Numbered from the stretch's first letter, positions 52,278 to 63,511 are shown. The stretch is DNA of 64,000 nucleotides from a bacterium (GCA_030428205.1 JAUIBK010000003.1:62001-126000); one strand, 5' to 3'. Notes: generated by a model not told the origin, from the sequence alone. Made by a program: numbers and translations.

Positions 52278-54017
52278 ATGCGCCAGTCTCGCCACCTTGG
52301 CAAAACAATCAAAGAAGCTCCTCGTGATGCGCATACCGCATCTCACCAACTTATGATTCGTGGAGGATACCTCAAGCAAGTTTCTGCTGGTGTTTACTCT
52401 TACCTCCCTCTGCTCTATCGCACATTACTGAAGATCTCTCAGATCGTCCGCGAAGAAATGAATGCCGCAGGCGGAGAAGAGCTTCTCATGCCAGCTCTTC
52501 AGCCCAAAGAGCTCTGGGAAGAATCTGGAAGATGGGAGAGGTACACTGATCTTGATGGTATCATGTTTGCATTTCAAGATAGGAGAGAGAGCACAGTAAG
52601 TCTCGGCCCTACACACGAAGAGGTTATTACTGACATCATTCGTCGCGAGGTTCACTCCTACAAAGACTTGCCACTGCTTCCCTATCAGATCCAGACAAAG
52701 TTTCGTGATGAAATTCGCCCACGTTTTGGTCTTATGCGTGCTCGTGAGTTCATCATGAAAGACGCCTACAGCTTCGATCTCGATGAATCTGGACTAGACC
52801 GCTCGTATGAGCAGATGGACACTGCCTATCACAAGATCTGCCAACGAATAGGGCTTACGTACCGCTCAGTTGAAGCCGACTCTGGAGCTATTGGGGGCTC
52901 AGGAAGCTGTGAATTTATGGCTCTCGCCGAGACCGGCGAAGACACTCTTATGCTGTGCGACAGCTGTCAGTATGCTGCAAACCTAGAACGTGCTGAGTCT
53001 AAACTCGAAGAATTCGAACAGGATAGTGAGCAAGCTCCCATGGAAGAGGTATTTGGTGAGAATCTGATCGGCGTTGAACCTCTAGCTAAATTTCTCAACA
53101 TCCCTGTGTGGAAAACGACCAAAACTTTACTCTTTGATGCCGACGACCAAGTTGTTGCCGTGATGGTACGAGGAGATAGCGATGTCAACGAACTCAAAGT
53201 TGCAAACCACCTCGGTTGTAAAACACTCAAACTCTGCTCCCCTGCAACAATCAAGGAGCTTACAGGTGCTGATGTTGGATACGCTGGACCTATTGGTCTC
53301 CCTAAGAACGTGCGCATTATCGCTGACAACTACTGCGCCAATCGTGTTAATTTTGAGTGCGGAGCAAATCAAACTCATTACCACAATATAAATGTGAACT
53401 ATGGGCGAGATTTCGATGCACCAGAATTCGGTGATTTTAAAAGCGCAAAAGCAGGAGATGGATGCCCACGCTGCAGCTCAGGAAAGCTTCAAGAAGCCAA
53501 AGGAATTGAAATTGGTCACATCTTTAAACTCGGAACAAAATATTCTGAAGCGATGAATGCCAACTACCTTGATGCTGATGGCGTGTCACACCCAATCGTT
53601 ATGGGATGCTACGGCATTGGCGTTTCAAGGATCGCAGCAGCTGCGATTGAGCAGTGTCACGATGAATATGGTATCATTTGGCCTAAGAATATAGCTCCTT
53701 ACCAAGCTCATCTGCTCGGATTAAACCTCGAAGACGATGAGATTCGAAAACAAGCAGACGCACTGTACGACTCCTTTCAAGCTAGCGGGATAGAAGTGTT
53801 CTATGACGATAGAGAGCTCCGCGCAGGCGAAAAGTTCTCTGATGCGGATCTGATTGGCATCCCACTACGTTTAACCCTCAGCAAACGCTCGCTCAAGAAC
53901 GGAGGCGTTGAAGCCAAAAAACGCGCTGAGAAAGAGAGTGAGATCGTCTCAATTGATGCACTCACTGAGTATGTAGAGAGCTTCTATCGAAAGGAAGAGA
54001 GTGGACTACTGAGTTAA
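52278..54017 (+). CDS. proS: Prolyl-tRNA synthetase, bacterial type
   Basis: A 579-residue class II enzyme. Motifs 1-3 are visible (VREEMNAAGGEELLMPALQP; RPRFGLMRAREFIMKDAYSF; GCYGIGVSRIAAAAIEQ). The editing insertion (about 225-385) includes VGYAGPIGLP, and the anticodon-binding domain follows at about 470-560. AGGAAAACAT precedes the ATG. The 3' end overlaps the convergent hemW gene by 12 bp. Confidence 0.96.
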   Translation: MRQSRHLGKTIKEAPRDAHTASHQLMIRGGYLKQVSAGVYSYLPLLYRTLLKISQIVREEMNAAGGEELLMPALQPKELWEESGRWERYTDLDGIMFAFQDRRESTVSLGPTHEEVITDIIRREVHSYKDLPLLPYQIQTKFRDEIRPRFGLMRAREFIMKDAYSFDLDESGLDRSYEQMDTAYHKICQRIGLTYRSVEADSGAIGGSGSCEFMALAETGEDTLMLCDSCQYAANLERAESKLEEFEQDSEQAPMEEVFGENLIGVEPLAKFLNIPVWKTTKTLLFDADDQVVAVMVRGDSDVNELKVANHLGCKTLKLCSPATIKELTGADVGYAGPIGLPKNVRIIADNYCANRVNFECGANQTHYHNINVNYGRDFDAPEFGDFKSAKAGDGCPRCSSGKLQEAKGIEIGHIFKLGTKYSEAMNANYLDADGVSHPIVMGCYGIGVSRIAAAAIEQCHDEYGIIWPKNIAPYQAHLLGLNLEDDEIRKQADALYDSFQASGIEVFYDDRELRAGEKFSDADLIGIPLRLTLSKRSLKNGGVEAKKRAEKESEIVSIDALTEYVESFYRKEESGLLS

Positions 54018-55220
54018 GCGACTTGTCGGATGAACTGGTTTCAACGGCTCAAAGTCTACCTCTGAAAAATTGCCGATAACAGAATCAGCTAATAAAAACC
54101 CCTTCTCCGTCAGGTGAATCCGCGCCTGTGTTTTTTTAATAAGATCTTGATCAACAAGCACTTCAAGAACATTACCGTAGACTTCTTCAACCCCTATTCC
54201 AAATTCATCACGAAAGCTTGCGAGAGTAACACCTTGCATCTTGCGAAGTCCTAAAAAGAAAAACTCAAACATGAGATCTTTTTGTGAAAGCTCATCATGC
54301 CATGACGCGGCGTTTCCACACGCATTAGCTTCTTCAATGTAGCGGTTAGGAAGAGCGTAGTTTGAATAGCGTTTAGCGCTTTTACCGAAGTCAGTTACGT
54401 AGTAACTGTGAGAACCAGCGCCAAGTCCGAGATAATCATTTCGGTTCCAGTACGCGAGATTATGCCTTGCTTGGCGACCAGCTTGAGCATAGTTACTAAT
54501 CTCGTACCAAGCGTAACCTTGCTGGGGGAGATACTCTTGGAGGCACTCCATCATCTCTAGGACGAGTCCTTCTGAGGGAAGCTTCATCTTTCCAGACTTT
54601 ACCGCTTGGTAAAAAGGAGTTCCTTTTTCAATCGTTAATCCATAGGCCGAGACGTGCTCAGGAGCAAGCGTGCGAATCATGTTGAGATCTTCTCGCAAAT
54701 CTTCAAGTGTCTGCTTTGGCACTCCGTACATCAGGTCAAGGCTAACATTCGTAAAGCCAGCAGCTCGTAGCATCTCATAAGCCATCACAGCCTGATCAGC
54801 AGAGTGAATACGACCAAGTGTTTCAAGAACATGCGACTGGAACGACTGTGCACCAAGACTAATACGATTTACCCCGGCATCACTTAAGAGCTCAGCGACC
54901 TCATTATCAATACTTCCCGGGTTTGCCTCGAGCGAGACTTCAGCAAGCGGATCAAGCGGAAAAGCGCGGCTAATAGCACCAATAATTCTCGCAATAGAGG
55001 TAGGGTGAAATAGAGAGGGCGTACCTCCTCCAAAGTAAATCGTTTGTACGGAGCGTCCTTGCCACTGTGGCTCGCGAGAAACTCCGTCGAGCTCAGAGAG
55101 CAAAGCTGTTACATACTCTTGCTCAGGAATCTGAGAGAGTGCGTACGTATTAAAGTCACAGTAGGGACATTTATGAAGGCAATACGGAACGTGAAGATAG
55201 AGAGAAAAGGGAGCAGCCAC
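54006..55220 (-). CDS. hemW: HemW, radical SAM heme chaperone
   Basis: A 404-residue radical SAM protein. C14, C18 and C21 (YCLHKCPYCDF) bind the 4Fe-4S cluster, and YFGGGTPSL, LEANPGS and ISLGAQSF follow. The cluster motif lacks the extra Cys of HemN, so this is HemW rather than the oxygen-independent coproporphyrinogen oxidase. HemW binds and passes on heme. The GTG start overlaps the secA TAG by one base, so the pair is translationally coupled. Confidence 0.92.
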   Translation of the reverse strand: MAAPFSLYLHVPYCLHKCPYCDFNTYALSQIPEQEYVTALLSELDGVSREPQWQGRSVQTIYFGGGTPSLFHPTSIARIIGAISRAFPLDPLAEVSLEANPGSIDNEVAELLSDAGVNRISLGAQSFQSHVLETLGRIHSADQAVMAYEMLRAAGFTNVSLDLMYGVPKQTLEDLREDLNMIRTLAPEHVSAYGLTIEKGTPFYQAVKSGKMKLPSEGLVLEMMECLQEYLPQQGYAWYEISNYAQAGRQARHNLAYWNRNDYLGLGAGSHSYYVTDFGKSAKRYSNYALPNRYIEEANACGNAASWHDELSQKDLMFEFFFLGLRKMQGVTLASFRDEFGIGVEEVYGNVLEVLVDQDLIKKTQARIHLTEKGFLLADSVIGNFSEVDFEPLKPVHPTSRLTQ

Positions 55221-57913
55221 TACTTCTTTTTCCTTCGTTTGCGCCGTTGAGCCTTCATCTTCGCTCGCTGCTCCGTGGGGTCTTTGTGTTCTTCTTCATC
55301 CTCTTCCCCTGCAGATTCATGCACCATTTGCATCTGTTTTTCCATCTCTGCGCGGCGCTTTGCCTCAGCCTCGATATGAGCCATAAGTTCTTCTGGCTCA
55401 GGAATCTCATAGTAAAAGAGCTTTCGAATGACTGTCTCTTTTAATGTATCGAGCATCTGTTGAAAGAGAACAAATCCTTCTCTCTGATACTCATGCTTAG
55501 GATTTTTTTGGCCATAGCCACGAAGCCCAATCCCCTCACGAAGATGGTCCATCTCCAAAAGGTGCTGGTTCCAATGGTGGTCAAGCGCTTCAAGAAAAGT
55601 ATCTTGCTCAATAGTAGTAAACGCAAAAGGCTTATTTTCATCTTGGGAGATACGAACATCAACGGGAAGGTCTTCAAGCCCTTTCAGTTTGGCGTCACGC
55701 GTTTGCACTCGATCCTCATACAACTTCCATGAAGCCTCCCGAACGAGATCGAAAATCCGCTGTTGAGAAAGCTCAAGATCAGAAGGCAATTCAAGAGGAG
55801 CATTATAAAGGAACTCAAAACGAGCTTTCATCTGCTCAAGGTCCCAGTCCATCGGCTTTTGATTCTCGTCGCAGACAGCCACGACAGAAGCTTCGAGAAG
55901 ATCGTCATTTGCGTCGCGCACTTCTTGGCGAATATCCTCGTTGTGGAGGATACGACCGCGCATGTTGTAGATCACTTGGCGCTGCTTATTCATCACATCA
56001 TCGTATTCAGTAACGTGCTTACGAGCTTCAAAATGGTGCCCCTCAACTTTACGCTGGGCATTTTCAATCGAGCGACTAATCAGTTTGCCATCAATTGCAA
56101 CACCTTCCTCCCAGCCCATCCGAGACATGATGGCCTGCATACGCTCACCACCAAAACGGGCCATCAAATCATCTTCTAATGAGATATAAAAACGCGTGAC
56201 ACCGGGGTCTCCCTGACGACCCGCACGGCCACGGAGCTGGTTATCAATACGACGAGACTCGTGGCGCTCTGTACCCATAATAAAGAGCCCACCAGCTTCA
56301 AGGACTTGCTTCTTCTCTTCTTCGCACTGTTTTTTATAGAGTGAAAAAGCTTCTTGGAAATTCGCATCCTCTGGGTCTTTCGTGCCGACTTCTTTTAAGG
56401 CAAGCGCTTCAGGATTTCCTCCCAGCATAATATCGGTACCACGACCAGCCATATTCGTTGCAATCGTAACAGCACCAAGTCGGCCAGCCTGGGAGACGAT
56501 ATCAGCTTCGCTTTCGTGGTGTTTCGCGTTCAGCACGTTATGCTCAACTCCTTGTCGCTCAAGGTGGCGTGAGAGAGACTCACTCTGTTCAATGCTAATC
56601 GTACCAACAAGAACCGGCTGCCCCTCCTTATGGAGTTCGACGATATCTTCAACTACGGCATTGTATTTTTCTTTGCGTGTACGAAAGACAACGTCCGTTT
56701 GATCATCACGGAGAAGTGGGCGATTCGTTGGAATAACAACAACTCCCAATTTGTATATCTCAAGAAATTCCCCCGCTTCAGTATCAGCTGTTCCGGTCAT
56801 ACCAGAGAGTTTCTCGTACATACGGAAATAGTTCTGAAACGTAATAGAAGCAAGCGTTTGGTTCTCACGAGCAATCGGGAGGCCTTCTTTTGCCTCAATA
56901 GCCTGGTGTTGCCCATTAGACCACCGCCGACCTGGCATTAATCTCCCGGTAAACTCATCAACAATAATAACTTCACCTTGGCGCACAACATAGTCGACAT
57001 CACGCTCAAAGACGGTGTGTGCACGTAAGGCTTGGTTCACGTGGTGAAGCATCTCGGTGTTATCAGGATCGTAGAGGTTATCGATACCGAGAAGTTTTTC
57101 AGCGTGAGCAACCCCTTCCTCTGTTAACGTTGGCTGCTTCGATTTAAGATCGACTTCGTAGTGCTCTTCAGCTTTAAGTTGTGGAACAACTTGGTTTGCT
57201 GTGTAGTATTTATCAGTTGCATCCTCAGCTGGACCAGAAATAATAAGTGGCGTACGCGCTTCATCAATAAGAATAGAATCCACCTCATCAACTATGGCGT
57301 AGTGATGCTTGCGTTGCATCATCTCAGAAGCAGAGAACTTCATATTGTCGCGCAGGTAATCAAAACCAAACTCGTTATTCTGACCGTAGGTAATATCGCT
57401 GCGATACGCATCTCGCTTATCGCCTTCGGCCATTCCGCTGTAGACAACCCCCACAGAAAGGCCGAGAAAACGATACACGCGCCCCATCCACTCAGCATCA
57501 CGTTTGGCGAGATAATCATTAACCGTGACGATATGAACACCTTCGGCAGGAAGAGCATTAAGATAGGCTGGCAAGGTAGCAACAAGTGTTTTCCCCTCCC
57601 CAGTTTTCATCTCGGCAATCTTCCCTTCGTGAAGAACATTACCTCCAATGATCTGCACATCAAAGTGGCGCATCTCCAACGTTCGCCAAGCAGCTTCACG
57701 GACAACGGCAAAGGCTTCAGGCTTTATGTTTTCAAGGTCTTCACCATTCTCTAAGCGCCCACGGAACACTTCTGTTTGACGACGGAGTTCTTCATCGCTC
57801 ATCGTTTTGTATTTTGACTCAAGCTCGTTTACACGAGCGACAAATGGGCGCTGCGATTTTAAGTATCGGTCGTTACTGGTGCCAAAGATTTTTCGAGCAA
57901 AATATTGCAGCAT
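55220..57913 (-). CDS. secA: Preprotein translocase ATPase SecA
   Basis: An 897-residue SecA that drives export through SecYEG. It shows [22 protein letters not shown] (Walker A), [37 protein letters not shown] and [10 protein letters not shown]. It ends in a charged tail (EEDEEEHKD, then RRKRRKKK) without the Cys-rich SEC-C zinc motif of E. coli SecA. A good promoter lies upstream at 57945-57973. Confidence 0.97.
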   Translation of the reverse strand: MLQYFARKIFGTSNDRYLKSQRPFVARVNELESKYKTMSDEELRRQTEVFRGRLENGEDLENIKPEAFAVVREAAWRTLEMRHFDVQIIGGNVLHEGKIAEMKTGEGKTLVATLPAYLNALPAEGVHIVTVNDYLAKRDAEWMGRVYRFLGLSVGVVYSGMAEGDKRDAYRSDITYGQNNEFGFDYLRDNMKFSASEMMQRKHHYAIVDEVDSILIDEARTPLIISGPAEDATDKYYTANQVVPQLKAEEHYEVDLKSKQPTLTEEGVAHAEKLLGIDNLYDPDNTEMLHHVNQALRAHTVFERDVDYVVRQGEVIIVDEFTGRLMPGRRWSNGQHQAIEAKEGLPIARENQTLASITFQNYFRMYEKLSGMTGTADTEAGEFLEIYKLGVVVIPTNRPLLRDDQTDVVFRTRKEKYNAVVEDIVELHKEGQPVLVGTISIEQSESLSRHLERQGVEHNVLNAKHHESEADIVSQAGRLGAVTIATNMAGRGTDIMLGGNPEALALKEVGTKDPEDANFQEAFSLYKKQCEEEKKQVLEAGGLFIMGTERHESRRIDNQLRGRAGRQGDPGVTRFYISLEDDLMARFGGERMQAIMSRMGWEEGVAIDGKLISRSIENAQRKVEGHHFEARKHVTEYDDVMNKQRQVIYNMRGRILHNEDIRQEVRDANDDLLEASVVAVCDENQKPMDWDLEQMKARFEFLYNAPLELPSDLELSQQRIFDLVREASWKLYEDRVQTRDAKLKGLEDLPVDVRISQDENKPFAFTTIEQDTFLEALDHHWNQHLLEMDHLREGIGLRGYGQKNPKHEYQREGFVLFQQMLDTLKETVIRKLFYYEIPEPEELMAHIEAEAKRRAEMEKQMQMVHESAGEEDEEEHKDPTEQRAKMKAQRRKRRKKK

Positions 57914-57944
57914 AACAGGTTCTCAGAATGCATAATCAGCGGTA

Positions 57945-57973
57945 AGTATCCAATATCGCGGAAAAACTTTCAA
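57945..57973 (-). promoter_or_regulatory. Likely secA promoter
   Basis: On the minus strand TTGAAA (57973-57968) and GATACT (57950-57945) are 17 bases apart, matching the sigma70 consensus at five and four positions. The start would be near 57938, about 25 bases before the secA ATG. It sits in the divergent gap with the glycosyltransferase gene. Confidence 0.5.
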
Positions 57974-58096
57974 CTCCCGAACACAAGAAGTAGCCCACCC
58001 CTTCTCCCTCTCGATACAGCATATAGCTCTTTTGAGTAGGGATTGAGAGGGAAGTATACTCGAAGAGGTTGTTGGGACATTTGAGCATCGTTTTTC

Positions 58097-59647
58097 ATGA
58101 CCTTCACCACTCCAGTCCTTCAGATCGATCCACCTGAACTCCGAGGCGCTGAACCACTTCCTGCAGAGTCCTTTGACGCTCTCTCTCAAGCACGGAGAGA
58201 AGCGATTCTCTCTCCTTACATGCATAAAGTCGCAGATCCAATAGATGGGGAGAACAACTGGATTACGTTTGACCAGATAGACCAATCTACGCACTATGCC
58301 ATTCAAACAACAACAACCGGTCTCCCCACACTCCTCCCTAAGTTTTATGCAGATTCTGTTTCAATTAAACAGCTCCAAAGCACCTCTTGTGACAACCGAC
58401 CATCTCCCCGTGAGCTTATTAAGACGTACCTTGAGGCCTCTCAGAAACACTTCGGTGCCTTGCTCCCCGAGGCGGCGAAGGCAATAGGTCCGCTTCCAAA
58501 GAGCTGCCAAATAAGCATACTTATCCCAGCTGCTGCTCGTGAGGAAGCTCCCTTTATTGGACGAACATTGCGTGCCTTTGCGAGTCAATCAGTTGATTTC
58601 GATACGTTTGAAATTGTGGTCTTTCTCAATTGCCTTGATTCAAGCGGACAGGTTGATGAGCGTAGTAGAAAGACGATTTCAGCCATGGAAGAAGTCAAAC
58701 GTATGAACCCGCAGCTCAATATACGCCCATTTTTTGCAGCACTTCCAGAACAAGAGGTTTGGACAATTGGAAGAATTCGAAAGCTTCTCATGGACTCTAC
58801 TCTACTACGCTCTTACGAGCGCTCACGAAAAAGACCAGAACATATACTCTTTACCACCGATGCTGATTGCACAGGAGTTCATCCTCAGCTCATTGAGCAC
58901 ACCTTGTCACAAATGCATAAGCACCCTGAAATCGACTCTCTTAGAGGAAGCATCGACTGGGACTGGAAGGCCCTAGCCTCTGATCCTTTATTACTCTTTA
59001 GTGTGCGCCTTATGTCTACTCTCGATGCTCACCGTCGTTTAACAGACCCAACGTATGGAGTAGGCACACCTAGCTTTGCTATTCGTGCCGAACGATATGC
59101 GGATGCTGGCGGGTATAACGCTCTTGATAGAGTTGGCGAAGATATGGACCTCATGGCACGATTAAAGGCGAACCGCGCCGGAAGTAGTGTCTACACTCCT
59201 ATTGCTCGTGGGGGTCCAAAGACAAGAATATGGACCTCCCTTCGTCGTGCTGAACGAGCAATGGAGATCGATAACACACCACCTCAAAATATGTGGTTTG
59301 TTGATGGTGCGCGATTTCAACTATCGGACCCCGAGGTTCGACAGGAAAAAAGACCTCGAGAACAATCGTTTCACGACTTACTCGAAGCTCCTGATTTTAA
59401 TGGGAGAATAGAAGAACTAGCAGCAAAAACATTTCATACTTATGCTCAACCTCATAGTACTCATAATCCAGTAACAGCACGCGATCTAGCTGAGATCATA
59501 CATCGCTACTCAGGTGTTCAATTTACCTTTTCAGAAGACGATACCCAGGTACGAGTGAAGAACCTCGAGAGGCTCAAGGAGTACCTCATCCATTTCCACG
59601 AAAACGCTGAACGATACTGGAAAACTCGGTTTCAGCTTGAATGGTAG
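58097..59647 (+). CDS. GT-A (family 2-like) glycosyltransferase
   Basis: A 516-residue soluble protein. An N-terminal 135-residue region of unknown role is followed by a GT-A domain (about 137-400): ISILIPAAAREEAPFIGRTL, the metal-binding LFTTDADCTGV (about 255), and VGEDMDLMARLKANR, the ED acceptor motif. A helical tail ends the protein. There are no membrane segments. It is transcribed away from secA and has no operon partner. The donor sugar and acceptor are not deducible. Confidence 0.85.
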   Translation: MTFTTPVLQIDPPELRGAEPLPAESFDALSQARREAILSPYMHKVADPIDGENNWITFDQIDQSTHYAIQTTTTGLPTLLPKFYADSVSIKQLQSTSCDNRPSPRELIKTYLEASQKHFGALLPEAAKAIGPLPKSCQISILIPAAAREEAPFIGRTLRAFASQSVDFDTFEIVVFLNCLDSSGQVDERSRKTISAMEEVKRMNPQLNIRPFFAALPEQEVWTIGRIRKLLMDSTLLRSYERSRKRPEHILFTTDADCTGVHPQLIEHTLSQMHKHPEIDSLRGSIDWDWKALASDPLLLFSVRLMSTLDAHRRLTDPTYGVGTPSFAIRAERYADAGGYNALDRVGEDMDLMARLKANRAGSSVYTPIARGGPKTRIWTSLRRAERAMEIDNTPPQNMWFVDGARFQLSDPEVRQEKRPREQSFHDLLEAPDFNGRIEELAAKTFHTYAQPHSTHNPVTARDLAEIIHRYSGVQFTFSEDDTQVRVKNLERLKEYLIHFHENAERYWKTRFQLEW

Positions 59648-59773
59648 GGCCATGAAGCATGAGCTCACACGGATAGATCTCAACAAATCTATACTGAGCG
59701 GCTATCAGAATACTCCCTAGGCTCAGAACAAACCTTTCTGTTCAGACACATTTTGATTGGCGACTGGTATAAG

Positions 59774-60250
59774 CTACCGAGTCAATCCAACTCCTGTACT
59801 CAGCTGACAGTCTGTAAAAGTACCTTGGCAATCACCGTTATGGCAGCCGGTCCCTTGAGTATTAGCACAGGAATCTTGATCGGTAACTTCCGTCAAATCC
59901 CACCAATACTCACTATCATCTCCAGAAGGATCTAGACAAAAACGAGGTGGATCAGGCTTAGGTTCGAGAGCATCAAAATCAAGTAAACTCGAGGAGCTTT
60001 GAGAAAACAGTGAATCAACGACAAGCTCGATAGACTGGTCAACGGAATTTGGACCATTTGCTTCTTGCCCCCCTCCAAGATCACCTGGCCTTCGGGCGAG
60101 TTCTGTATATAAACATCGACAACGGCAGTAGGTTGCGGAATGAGTCGCAGCATATGAAGAGAGAGGGAGCGCGGTGAGCAAAAGAAGTGCAGCGATAACA
60201 ATTAAGTTTCGCTTAAAGTGCGGCCTGTACAGGAATGTATCGAGCTTCAT
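59774..60250 (-). CDS. Small exported Cys-rich protein
   Basis: A 158-residue protein not recognised. A signal peptide is clear (NLIVIAALLLLTALPLSSYA, cleavage near residue 34). The mature part has eight Cys, three of them in YCRCRC and four near the end (SCANTQGTGCHNGDC, TDC), plus WW and many Asp/Ser. Disulphide bonds or metal binding are possible. GGAAGGAAATT precedes the ATG. No close partner; the next minus-strand gene ends 60251-60438 upstream of it with nothing recognisable between. Confidence 0.6.
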   Translation of the reverse strand: MKLDTFLYRPHFKRNLIVIAALLLLTALPLSSYAATHSATYCRCRCLYTELARRPGDLGGGQEANGPNSVDQSIELVVDSLFSQSSSSLLDFDALEPKPDPPRFCLDPSGDDSEYWWDLTEVTDQDSCANTQGTGCHNGDCQGTFTDCQLSTGVGLTR

Positions 60251-60438
60251 AATTTCCTTCCAATGAAGAGATTCTATTCAGCCCCAGCTAATAGTTACTC
60301 CACACTTCGATTCACTTTGCTTCTCGACAAGGTAAAATTGGAAATATCTACTAGAACTCGAGACTATTCGTCTTTGAGGCAAAGAAGCACTGTGTTGTGT
60401 TAAGGCTTAAATTTCAGCAAGTTAAATAGGCATCTCGA

Positions 60439-61620
60439 TCAAAAAAGTGCTCTATACTGCTGTGCTGTCGACTCCCATGTGAGCGCTTTCATTCTCTCTT
60501 TTCCGGCCTCGGTGTACCGCCTGGCAAGTTCTTTATCGAGGAGGAGCTCATCAAAGGCTTTCGCATAGCCCTGGGGAGTTTGCTCGGACACAAGCACTCC
60601 CTGCACACCGTTATTGACTAGTTCACTGTGCCCAGCAATATCAGAAACAACAACAGGAGTCCCTGCCACAAGCGCTTCAGCGAGAGAGTTCGAACGCCCC
60701 TCCCAAGATGATGCAGTAGCATATAGCGTTGCTACGCTGTGATAGAGTGCTATCTCTTTCGCATCAACGGCCCCTTCGAAACGAACACGTTCTTTACAAC
60801 CAAGCGATTCAGCCAGTTTTTCGAGTCGCTTCCCATAATCTGGCTGCACTCGCCCAACAAGGAGAAGCTCGACATCTGAGTTCTTTTGTAACGCGAGAGC
60901 CTCAATGAGCAGCTCCATTCGTTTGAGTGGGATGACCCGACTCACAAAGAGGATATATCTTCTGTCTCGAACCAAGCCTCGCTCTTGAAGAAAAGCCTCT
61001 CGTTCTTCGTTCGTAAATGATTCAAGCGAAGCCCCATTAGGGATGCAGCTTACTTTGGCCATATCGACAACATGTAAGCGCTCAAGCTCTGAGAGAAAAG
61101 CAAGATTTACCGAAACGACGTGCGAAGCTTTTTTGAGAAAGAATCCTAAGATACGGCCAAGCAGCGGCACACGCAACAGCTTCATATCCACACCTCGGAG
61201 CGTTACAACAAAAGAACGCCCCGTACAAAGCGAAAGCATGAAGGCAGGAATAGCACATACTATCCAGTTGGCATGTACAACCTCCCATTCCCTTCTCGTT
61301 TTCCAGGCCTGAAAGAAGAGTTGAAAAAGAAAAAGTGGGACTTGTAACAAGCATAAGGGGCGATGCTTTATGTTCGTTAAAATTCCCTGCCCATAGGCAA
61401 GAGAGCCTTTTGTAAGAAAACCATACTGAAACCGATGTACCGTAAAGTCTCCCCAAGGCTCATGACGTAATTCATTATCATCACGGGGGCAAATGACGAC
61501 CCCACGTAATCCACTTTCGGAAAACGCTTCAACGAGCCTCCCAACAAAGAGCGAAGCCTCATCACCTTTATGGCGTGGAAAGGAAGATGTTAAGACACAG
61601 ACAGATTTAGTTGAGCTCAT
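60439..61620 (-). CDS. GT-B (family 4-like) glycosyltransferase
   Basis: A 393-residue enzyme starting MSSTKSVCVLTSSFPRHKGD. The C-terminal GT4 domain has ILFVSRVIPLKRMELLIEAL, LLLVGRVQPDYGKRLE, ATASSWEGRSNSLAEALVAGTPVVVSD (the acidic/EX7E region). It probably transfers sugars to a lipid or polysaccharide at the inner membrane. The ATG at 61620 has AGGACC upstream and overlaps the GT-C gene by 14 bp, so they form an operon. Confidence 0.9.
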   Translation of the reverse strand: MSSTKSVCVLTSSFPRHKGDEASLFVGRLVEAFSESGLRGVVICPRDDNELRHEPWGDFTVHRFQYGFLTKGSLAYGQGILTNIKHRPLCLLQVPLFLFQLFFQAWKTRREWEVVHANWIVCAIPAFMLSLCTGRSFVVTLRGVDMKLLRVPLLGRILGFFLKKASHVVSVNLAFLSELERLHVVDMAKVSCIPNGASLESFTNEEREAFLQERGLVRDRRYILFVSRVIPLKRMELLIEALALQKNSDVELLLVGRVQPDYGKRLEKLAESLGCKERVRFEGAVDAKEIALYHSVATLYATASSWEGRSNSLAEALVAGTPVVVSDIAGHSELVNNGVQGVLVSEQTPQGYAKAFDELLLDKELARRYTEAGKERMKALTWESTAQQYRALF

Positions 61621-63442
61621 GGTCCTGGCCCTCGATGGACGGCTCATGCTTTTGGAGCGAAAAGATGGCATAGGGCCCAAGCGCTCCTACAGGCTCCAAG
61701 TATTCCGTAGCAAAAGCATTCCATATTTTGAGATCCTCTTTCTCAAGGATGCTTCGAAATGAGCTCTGCATCCGCTCTTGATGGGCTACAATATATGTGA
61801 TGTTTCGCATACGTAATTCACCAACAAATTGCTCAACACTTGATGCGTTTCGCATCCAACGGATGAGAAGAGAAGCTGATTGATGCCCTCCCGATAAAAC
61901 GGGGGTATCATAGTAGTAAAAACGATTTCCGGTAGCTAAGAGATACGAGACCTCCTGGTCGCTTGAAAGGGTCGCCAGTTCGCGCGCGAGGTTATAGTCG
62001 AGGACCTGCTCTGATAGATACGCTTGTCTACTTTGATGCTCAAAGAGATATGGCAAAAGCCCACGCTCTCCCATAAGGCCAATCAGGTAATAGGAGGAAA
62101 ATGCAAGTTGCACAAGAAAGAAGGTGCCAAATACTTCAGCTTTCTCTTTTCTTGCAAACCTCTCTGCAAGAATCCAAACGCCGTACAAAGTAAAAATAAT
62201 TCCAATACCAAAGAGTGGCGCAAGATAGCGAATACGTGGCCCACTGAAGAAAAGCGCTGTATACGTATATCCAAAGAGCAACAAGGCTCCAAAAAATATC
62301 CAAGGACGAAAAGGTCGCTTGAAGAATGCAAAAATCGAGAAAAAGAGCAGAGGAGAAAGAACTCCATCAAAATATTGAGGAGAGTTATCTTGCCCAAGAA
62401 AAAACATCTTGAGTGGTGTCAGAAGATACTCCCACCACTGCTCACCGTAACGCAGGAATCGAAATTCAAGTGGCTGAAAGCCGCGTATACCGGCTACGCC
62501 CTCTGATGTCCCAAAGAGTCCACCAAAGAGTGGATACACCGGATTTTGCTTCCACCACATATTTTTGAGTAACCACGGGGAACTCACGACGAGAGCAACA
62601 CAGCCAACCACAAAGACAAAGCGAAACGTTTGACCCAAAGAACGCCCCGCGTGTTTGCCAAGGATAAAAAGAAGCAGACAAAAGAGCGCCACAAAGAGAA
62701 AGCCGTTGTATTTGACTCCCATCGCAAGTCCAAGTGCTACTCCACAAGCGACCCCCGCAAAGCGAACACGTTGCCTGGTGCCCCACTGATAAGCAATGAC
62801 AAAAGCGATAGTGCAATAAACGGCTAGTCCGATATCGACCAGTGGAGTTGTTGCCAATCGCAAACAGACAGGTAGCAGGATGGTAAAGAGGAATGACACG
62901 GTAGCAAGCTCTGCGTCATTTGATTCTTTATAGAGAAATCCTGCTACTACTCCAGCGAGGATCACAAGGTAACTGAGATGGTAAAGCGATGCCCCAGCTT
63001 CAAATCCAAGCGAGAGAAAGCCCGTAAAAGCCATCTGGAGGAGCATTGGGTAATACGACCACGAATGCCAGGGAATCTCTTTAATGCTATCAGCTTTGAC
63101 CCACCAAAGAGGGACAGCGAGGTGATGTATCAGCGCGTCGCGAGCAGTTACCGGAAGGAAACAGAACAGCACACACACAACGAGGAGAAGTGCCAAAAGA
63201 AGGTAAGGAACAAAGACTCGCCATTTTGTCTGTTTGGCTATACGAAAAAAAAGCAAGAGGCTAAACACGACTGCTGACGCACACAGTGCAACATGAGCAA
63301 AGAACGTGTCCTGAAAAACAGGGCCGTGAATCGGAAACAGCATGCCGAGAGGGAAAAGGGCAAGGAGAAGTAGGCCTGCTACAAGCGTCAGGTTGACAAC
63401 GAGGCCATAGAGGAGTGCTGGGGATTGAGATTCTTTTTTCAT
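61607..63442 (-). CDS. GT-C type membrane glycosyltransferase (family 39-like)
   Basis: A protein of about 611 residues with roughly 11-12 membrane helices and a periplasmic C-terminal domain. LPVTARDALIHHLAVPLWWVK in the first loop carries the acidic/His motif of GT-C enzymes, and GVKYNGFLFVALF resembles the family as well. Such enzymes use lipid-linked sugars. The ATG at 63442 is chosen over a TTG seven codons earlier. It leads the operon with the GT4 gene. Confidence 0.8.
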   Translation of the reverse strand: MKKESQSPALLYGLVVNLTLVAGLLLLALFPLGMLFPIHGPVFQDTFFAHVALCASAVVFSLLLFFRIAKQTKWRVFVPYLLLALLLVVCVLFCFLPVTARDALIHHLAVPLWWVKADSIKEIPWHSWSYYPMLLQMAFTGFLSLGFEAGASLYHLSYLVILAGVVAGFLYKESNDAELATVSFLFTILLPVCLRLATTPLVDIGLAVYCTIAFVIAYQWGTRQRVRFAGVACGVALGLAMGVKYNGFLFVALFCLLLFILGKHAGRSLGQTFRFVFVVGCVALVVSSPWLLKNMWWKQNPVYPLFGGLFGTSEGVAGIRGFQPLEFRFLRYGEQWWEYLLTPLKMFFLGQDNSPQYFDGVLSPLLFFSIFAFFKRPFRPWIFFGALLLFGYTYTALFFSGPRIRYLAPLFGIGIIFTLYGVWILAERFARKEKAEVFGTFFLVQLAFSSYYLIGLMGERGLLPYLFEHQSRQAYLSEQVLDYNLARELATLSSDQEVSYLLATGNRFYYYDTPVLSGGHQSASLLIRWMRNASSVEQFVGELRMRNITYIVAHQERMQSSFRSILEKEDLKIWNAFATEYLEPVGALGPYAIFSLQKHEPSIEGQDHELN

Positions 63443-63511
63443 TTGCTTTATAAGTATAGACAAGACCGTAGAATAGGCCCAGAGTACATAAATAGTATCG
63501 TTACAGGAAAA

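Noticed and set aside
54006-55220. Oxygen-independent coproporphyrinogen oxidase (HemN)
   Set aside because: The cluster motif is C-x3-C-x2-C followed by DF, lacking the extra HemN cysteine; HemW fits better.
57990-58075. Inverted repeat CTTCTCCCTCTC / GAGAGGGAAG in the secA-glycosyltransferase gap
   Set aside because: Short, imperfect and widely spaced; could be chance in a purine/pyrimidine-biased stretch.
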